39,495 nucleotides of DNA from Pseudarthrobacter raffinosi (GTDB taxonomy: Bacteria > Actinomycetota > Actinomycetes > Actinomycetales > Micrococcaceae): assembly GCF_023913735.1 (NCBI RefSeq), contig NZ_JAMXBH010000007.1, positions 177,135 through 216,629 on the forward strand. Reading direction: 5' to 3'. The notes beneath the pieces were generated by a model. The model made no database searches, had not been told where the DNA came from, and saw only the letters and a list, made by a program, of their open reading frames with translations. Positions 35,330 to 39,495 of this stretch are shown here, piece by piece (positions within the stretch are counted from its first letter, which is position 1; each line of letters opens with the position of its first letter). The translations under genes were made by a program, and so were the position numbers.

Positions 35330-37482
35330 GATCCGGCTCCCAGATTAAGCGCGAGCAGCCCGCCGTCGACTCCCACCGTGAGGTAGCTACCGCCCCCGGC
35401 GGCGACCAGCGGGGCTGCGAGGGGGACCCCGACGTCGTACGTCCCGGCCGGGGTGCCGTCCAGTCCGTAACGGCGGATGACGCCGTCGAGCCCTGGCAGC
35501 AGCAGCGTTTCGCTGGACTCTTCGTAGGCAGGGGCGGCCATGACGGGGTTTGCCTTCATGCGGTAAGCCGTCATGGGGAACGGAGCCAGCCCATCCACTG
35601 CTGCATCCCACAGCTGCCCGCCGGTCTCCTTGGCCAGCATGCGGAGACCACGGCCGGTCACGGTGACCACGTATCCGGCGGGGGTGATGACCGGGGTGGA
35701 GGGGCTGTAGCCGCCTTCATGCTGCACGGTCCACTGCGCGGAGCCGGTCTTCCGGTCCAGCTTGGCCGTGCTGGAGATCGCCGGTACCAGGAAGCTGTCC
35801 TGCGCAGCGTCGTAGGCCGCGGTCCCGGTGACCCGGAGGTTCCGGGCGGCGTCCCACGGGTCGTCCTGCAGTAGGGGCATGGGCCAGATAGACTCCCCGG
35901 TGTGGAGGTCGACGGCGATCGGCGAGTTCGGCGTCGGCCAGAACCCCACCATCACCATGGTGCCCACGATCGCGGGGCTGGAATGCGTGACGATGTTGTG
36001 GTGGGGGGACAGATCGGTGCGCCGCCACAGGACCTCTCCGGTGGCAGCGTCCAGGGCGCGGAGGTCGCTCTGGTCGCCGAGCACCACGATGCCCGCCGAT
36101 TCCACTGGTGACTGCCAGGCGAAGCGCCGGTACGGGTCCGTGGAGGGCGTCGTCCACAGCCGCTCACCGGTTCCGGCAGCCAGGCCCGCTACCGCACCGT
36201 TGACCTCGGCAACCACCACGACGTCGCCAACCAGGACCGGACGCGTCTTGACGGCGGACCCGGTGGGCGCCGACCACAGAAGCCGGCCGCTTTCAGCGTC
36301 GAGCGCCTCTACCGTCCCGGCAGGGCGGTCCTCAATCTGGGAGCCGGCAAAGATCTGGTCCCCCGCCAGGGCGAGCCCGGCGCGGTGGCCGGCACCGGCC
36401 AGCTGATGGCGCCAGCGGACCAGCGAACTGCCGGATTTGGCGTCATATCCTGCGACGGTGGCCTTGTCGACGTCGAACGCGTGTTCCGGGTTGTGCAGGT
36501 AGTGGGCCGGCATGGTGCGGGTGTTCAGCTCCAGGCTCGTGCCGTCCCACACCACTTCGCGGAACATCGGCGGGGAATAGTCCAGGCCGGCAAAAAACGG
36601 GGTGGGGCTGTTGACGTGCAGGACGCCGTCGATGTCCACGACCCGGGACGTGTGCCAATGGCCGGAGAAGGTGGCCAGCGGCTTCCGCGGGAGCCGGTCC
36701 ATGACCGGATGCCCCGGCTGGTCATGCATGCACAGGATGTAGGGGGTATCGTCCCCGGCGGCCGCGAGATCATTGCTGAGCCATTCCTCCTGGACCGTGT
36801 GGTCTAGTCCGAGCTCGTGCGTGTGCCAGTCCATCACCACCACGTGCAGGCCGGCAACACCGTAGGAGAACCACCGCGGGCCCACCAACGACTCGTACAG
36901 TCCCGGGTCGCCATCGTTGACGATGTAGTTGTTGCGGGAAATGCGCCCTGCCCGTCCGGCGTGCATGTGGTCGTGGTTCCCGGGAACCAGGTTGACGGGA
37001 ACCTGGGCATCAGCCACAGCATCCAGCAAACCGGCAAACTCCTCCGGAGATCCGTGGTCCACCAGATCGCCGGTGACGATCACGGAGCGGCTCGCCGGCG
37101 AAAGCTGAGGGAGGTCCTGAATGAATTCCTTCAGCTGGTCAGGCGTTGTCAGGCGTCCTTTGTCGAAAGCCCACTGGTCGGGCTGAGCCATGTCGATATG
37201 CGTATCGGTGATGTGCATGAACTGGTACGGGAGGGATTGCTCCGTGGCGTGCAGTTCGAAGACGAGCTCCGTGCTGTTGCCGGCATTGGCGGGAACCCGC
37301 CTGAACCAGTGGTCCGTATGCCACCCGGTGGGACGGGTCAGGGTGATGAATGAGCCGAAGGTTTCGACAGTGAAAGTGCCGTCCGCTCCGGTGGCCACGA
37401 CGTCCCGACCGTTTGTGACGGCGACGCCGGGAAGCGGCATTCCTTCTGCCGCGATGACACGGCCGGTGATGATTGTGGGCAT
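35326..37482 (-). CDS. Calcineurin-like phosphoesterase fused to a PQQ-like beta-propeller
   Basis: 718 aa, no signal peptide, so probably cytoplasmic. Residues 1-78 form a MetallophosN-like beta-sandwich (GRVIAAEGMPLPGVAVTNG). The calcineurin core (about 85-310) has a full metal site: HITDTHID (Asp93, His95), VTGDLVDHG (Asp139), VPGNHDH (Asn169, His170), MHDQPGH (His253) and SGHWHTS (His275, His277). From about 345 the chain carries repeated PQQ-propeller-like blades (VEALDAESGRLLW, LRALDAATGEVLWRR, KLDRKTGSAQW). Relatives usually end in a MetallophosC domain instead (recalled, not searched). GGAGACC precedes the ATG. First structural gene after the RpiR regulator; ATGA with the permease. 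Substrate unknown, probably a phosphomono- or diester. Confidence 0.85.
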   Translation of the reverse strand: MPTIITGRVIAAEGMPLPGVAVTNGRDVVATGADGTFTVETFGSFITLTRPTGWHTDHWFRRVPANAGNSTELVFELHATEQSLPYQFMHITDTHIDMAQPDQWAFDKGRLTTPDQLKEFIQDLPQLSPASRSVIVTGDLVDHGSPEEFAGLLDAVADAQVPVNLVPGNHDHMHAGRAGRISRNNYIVNDGDPGLYESLVGPRWFSYGVAGLHVVVMDWHTHELGLDHTVQEEWLSNDLAAAGDDTPYILCMHDQPGHPVMDRLPRKPLATFSGHWHTSRVVDIDGVLHVNSPTPFFAGLDYSPPMFREVVWDGTSLELNTRTMPAHYLHNPEHAFDVDKATVAGYDAKSGSSLVRWRHQLAGAGHRAGLALAGDQIFAGSQIEDRPAGTVEALDAESGRLLWSAPTGSAVKTRPVLVGDVVVVAEVNGAVAGLAAGTGERLWTTPSTDPYRRFAWQSPVESAGIVVLGDQSDLRALDAATGEVLWRRTDLSPHHNIVTHSSPAIVGTMVMVGFWPTPNSPIAVDLHTGESIWPMPLLQDDPWDAARNLRVTGTAAYDAAQDSFLVPAISSTAKLDRKTGSAQWTVQHEGGYSPSTPVITPAGYVVTVTGRGLRMLAKETGGQLWDAAVDGLAPFPMTAYRMKANPVMAAPAYEESSETLLLPGLDGVIRRYGLDGTPAGTYDVGVPLAAPLVAAGGGSYLTVGVDGGLLALNLGAGS

Positions 37483-37521
37483 GAGGTCTCCAGGATTGAG
37501 CGGAATATTCTGGGAATTGCG

Positions 37522-38397
37522 CTAACTGCGATGAAGTTGGGAGAGGATGTCGTTGCTGGCGGACAATGCGGCCATGCGCTGATGGGATCCATGGGTCAGC
37601 AGAACCACGATGGCGTCCAGTACAGCCAGGTGCACCACACGGCTGGTCATGGCATCCACCCGGTAGGCCGTTTCCTGACTGCCCGCCACCACTGACAGAT
37701 CCACGAGGTCAGTCAGCGGTGTTCCGGTAAAGCTGGTAACCGCCACCGTCGCTGCCCCCGCTGCCTTCGCCGCACGGGATGCTGCCAGTGTTTCCGTGGT
37801 GGAACCCGTATGGCTGACGATCAGGCAGGCATCCTCCCGGGTGAGGCGGCTGGCCATGATGTTCTGGATATGTGCATCGGCGACAAACACAGCATCGACT
37901 CCCACCAAGGCAAGCCGATACGCCACATCCGCGGCCAACGGAGCTGACGTGCCGATGCCCAAAACCAGGGTTCTGCGTGCTCTGCCGATACGGGCCGCAA
38001 CTTCTGCCACGCTGCCGTGGTCAATGTTCCCCGCGGCAGACTGTAACGCCTCGGCCGAACCGAGAACCACCTTGCGGCTAACGGTCCGTTCATCGTCATC
38101 GGCCTCGATATCGGCAAGCTGCACAGTTTCGGACGGCGACTCGCGGGTCAGAACCAGCTTGAGGGCCTGGAAACCGGCCAGGCCCATGCTTTGGCAGAAC
38201 CGTACTGCGGACGCGGACGAAACTCCTGCCTCAGCCGCGAACTGGCCGATCGACTGATTGATGATGTTCTGCGGATCTCCCAGAATGGCACGGGCGATAC
38301 GCAGCTCCACGGCGGAAAACGAGGCCAGGTTTTCCCGGATGGACTCAAGGAACTGGGTCTGGTGCTTGGCGGGGACTTTGATTTGTTGCGTGCTCAC
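37522..38397 (-). CDS. RpiR-family transcriptional regulator
   Basis: 291 aa. N-terminal HTH_6 (about 20-95; helix pair INQSIGQFAAEAGVSSASAV), C-terminal SIS domain (about 135-270) with GIGTSAPLAADVAYRL and the phosphosugar-contact motif SHTGSTTETL (195-204). RpiR proteins bind phosphorylated sugars and control sugar-phosphate genes. The GTG start at 38397 has no Shine-Dalgarno; TAACTT lies 6 nt upstream on the minus strand, so the mRNA is probably leaderless. It is followed after 39 nt by the phosphoesterase gene and is the likely local regulator of the operon. Confidence 0.92.
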   Translation of the reverse strand: MSTQQIKVPAKHQTQFLESIRENLASFSAVELRIARAILGDPQNIINQSIGQFAAEAGVSSASAVRFCQSMGLAGFQALKLVLTRESPSETVQLADIEADDDERTVSRKVVLGSAEALQSAAGNIDHGSVAEVAARIGRARRTLVLGIGTSAPLAADVAYRLALVGVDAVFVADAHIQNIMASRLTREDACLIVSHTGSTTETLAASRAAKAAGAATVAVTSFTGTPLTDLVDLSVVAGSQETAYRVDAMTSRVVHLAVLDAIVVLLTHGSHQRMAALSASNDILSQLHRS

Positions 38398-38403
38398 AAC
38401 TTC

Positions 38404-38409
38404 AAGTTA
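38404..38409 (-). promoter_or_regulatory. Probable leaderless -10 box of the RpiR gene
   Basis: TAACTT on the minus strand, 6 nt before the GTG. The TTGACT at 38423-38418 on the same strand is too close (8 nt) to be its -35. Confidence 0.4.
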
Positions 38410-38458
38410 GGTGGCTGAGTCAACGGGCGAGAACACCGGAGGTAAACGAAGAAAAAAC

Positions 38459-38495
38459 ATTTCACAAAATGGTCAGCTGTGAAATTTACGTTCAC
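38459..38495. promoter_or_regulatory. Candidate operator: TTCAC/GTGAA half-sites
   Basis: ATTTCACA (38459-38466) and TGTGAAAT (38478-38485) form a perfect 8-bp inverted repeat with an 11-nt spacer. GTGAA (38479-38483) also pairs with TTCAC (38491-38495) across 7 nt. Three half-sites upstream of an autoregulated-looking RpiR gene are a plausible binding region. Confidence 0.5.
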
Positions 38496-38728
38496 GCTGT
38501 GCCCGGAATAGTGCGCATCCATGCAACGGCCCACAGAATGCGGCACATCTTCCGGGTGTGGCGGGCCCACTCACTGGGAGACGAGGCATTGGAGCGGCTT
38601 TACGTGGCGGAGGCACAGCACTTCTCCGGCGCGGAAGCTGCCCCGCCATCGTTGCCCAACTGGCCACGTGCCGAGGCCACTTCGGCATGGCCTTCTGGAA
38701 CCCCACACTGCTCCGCTGCGAAGCTGAC
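38496..38728. other. Unassigned sequence between operator and IS630 remnant
   Basis: No convincing gene. A plus-strand frame at 38469-38732 lacks a ribosome site and recognisable features. Probably decayed DNA at an insertion junction. Confidence 0.4.
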
Positions 38729-39307
38729 CTAGTTCCCTGCGCCTGAAGTTCGTTTCAGAAGTCTGCCGATTGATTCGAGAATTTGTTCAGCGGTCTTGGT
38801 CCAGATGTATGGTGTGGGGTTTTCGTTCCATGTTTTGACCCAGTTGCGAATGTCGGCTTCGAGGGCCTGGACGCTGCGGTGGTCGCTGCGGCGAAGGAGG
38901 TCTTCGGTGACGAATCCGCGCTCGACTTGGTTCAGCCAGGAGGAGTAGGTGGGGGTGAAATGGATGTGGAACCGCGGGTGGGCCTGGAGCCAGTTCCTGA
39001 TAGTCGGGGTTTTGTGGGTTTGGTAGTTGTCGCAGATCAGGTGCACGTCCAGGTCCTCGGGGACCTGGGCGTCTATCTTGACCAGGAAGCTCCGGAACTC
39101 GGTGGCGCGGTGCTTCCGGTGAAGACTGGAGATCACGGAACCATCCGCGGTGTTCAGTGCGGCAAACAAGGTCGTGGTCCCGTGCCTGACGTAGTCGTGG
39201 GTTCGTTTCTCGGGCGTCCCAGGCATCTGAGGAACGCAGCCGGGATCATGCGGCTTTCGGCCGATCGGACCATGAAGGGGTGAAGAGGAGGTGAAATCGT
39301 TATGCAA
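38729..39307 (-). pseudogene. IS630-family transposase, 3' remnant
   Basis: About 160 codons of a DDE transposase survive. THDYVRHGTTTLFAALN, HLICDNYQTHK (second catalytic Asp), HFTPTYSSWLNQVERGF (catalytic Glu) and TPYIWTKTAEQI are IS630 hallmarks. The part that should hold the first catalytic Asp (DEK-type motif, just before MPGTPEKRTHDY) is replaced by unrelated or frameshifted sequence, so the enzyme is dead. It faces the same way as the RpiR operon and marks the right boundary of the region. Confidence 0.8.
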
Positions 39308-39495
39308 AGCCTGGAGACTCAGTGCGCCGTGCGGGTGTGCCCGGAAGTCCCTAACGAGCGCGGGCAGGACCAGGTTTCGGCCGAGGTTGATCTGAGGTGT
39401 GTCAAGGATGTGAGACAGTCGCGTAGTTTCTTTTTGGTCAGGCAGCCGCGGGAAGCGGTTGCGCGGTTGGCGTGAAGGCCGCCATTGCGGTGGCC
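39308..39495. other. Window end, unassigned
   Basis: No supported gene. A 57-codon plus-strand frame at 39302-39475 has GAGGAGG upstream, but the product is not recognisable; an open minus-strand frame runs off the edge. Both may be relics of mobile DNA. Confidence 0.3.

Noticed and set aside
39302..39475. 57-codon plus-strand frame with a strong GAGGAGG site
   Set aside because: Product not recognisable, opposite an open minus-strand frame near a transposase relic; not enough to call a gene.

Overview
The window is high-GC actinobacterial DNA. It most resembles the Arthrobacter/Pseudarthrobacter group (Micrococcaceae). The grounds are the gene order (rib operon, split his genes, trp operon with TIGR02234 and HGxxPAAW membrane genes, lgt, gltBD, pyk, pdtaR), many ATGA/TGATG start-stop overlaps, and several TANNNT -10 boxes placed 6 to 8 nt before a start codon (leaderless mRNAs). 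The genus is inferred from gene content; no database search was made.

Layout. 1-600: tRNA-Cys and tRNA-Gly on the minus strand and tRNA-Val on the plus strand, with a strong terminator. 593-5384: a PD-(D/E)XK nuclease-like orphan, then def-fmt-rsmB-rpe (translation start, rRNA methylation, pentose phosphate). 5426-9464: an FMN riboswitch, a 27-codon leader ORF and the riboflavin operon ribD-ribE-ribB-ribA-ribH. 9569-12920: hisE, hisG, hisF and hisI, with an antiparallel TIGR03085 gene between hisF and hisI. 13045-19920: trpE, two small membrane-protein genes, trpC, trpB, trpA and lgt. 20184-26244: gltB-gltD (glutamate synthase). 26316-28523: pyk, converging on a minus-strand ANTAR response regulator (pdtaR type) across a bidirectional terminator and a REP-like repeat.

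28728-30458: tRNA-Leu(CAA) followed by a decayed accessory patch (a palindrome, a truncated DUF4192-like gene, an IS5-like transposase remnant, unassigned sequence). 30459-38397 (minus strand): a compact seven-gene operon reading RpiR regulator, MetallophosN-calcineurin phosphoesterase fused to a PQQ-like propeller, two ABC permeases, lipoprotein binding protein, ABC ATPase, HAD phosphatase. The right edge holds an IS630-family transposase remnant.

How the parts work together: most of the window is housekeeping anabolism (flavin, histidine, tryptophan, glutamate). The most unusual unit is the RpiR/phosphoesterase/ABC/HAD operon. A phosphosugar-sensing regulator, an importer and two unrelated phosphatases are co-transcribed, which points to import and intracellular dephosphorylation of a phosphate ester or phosphodiester whose identity the sequence does not give. 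The second most interesting element is the riboflavin leader, where the leader ORF's ribosome site lies in the loop of a long-range hairpin and ribD appears to be translated by coupling.
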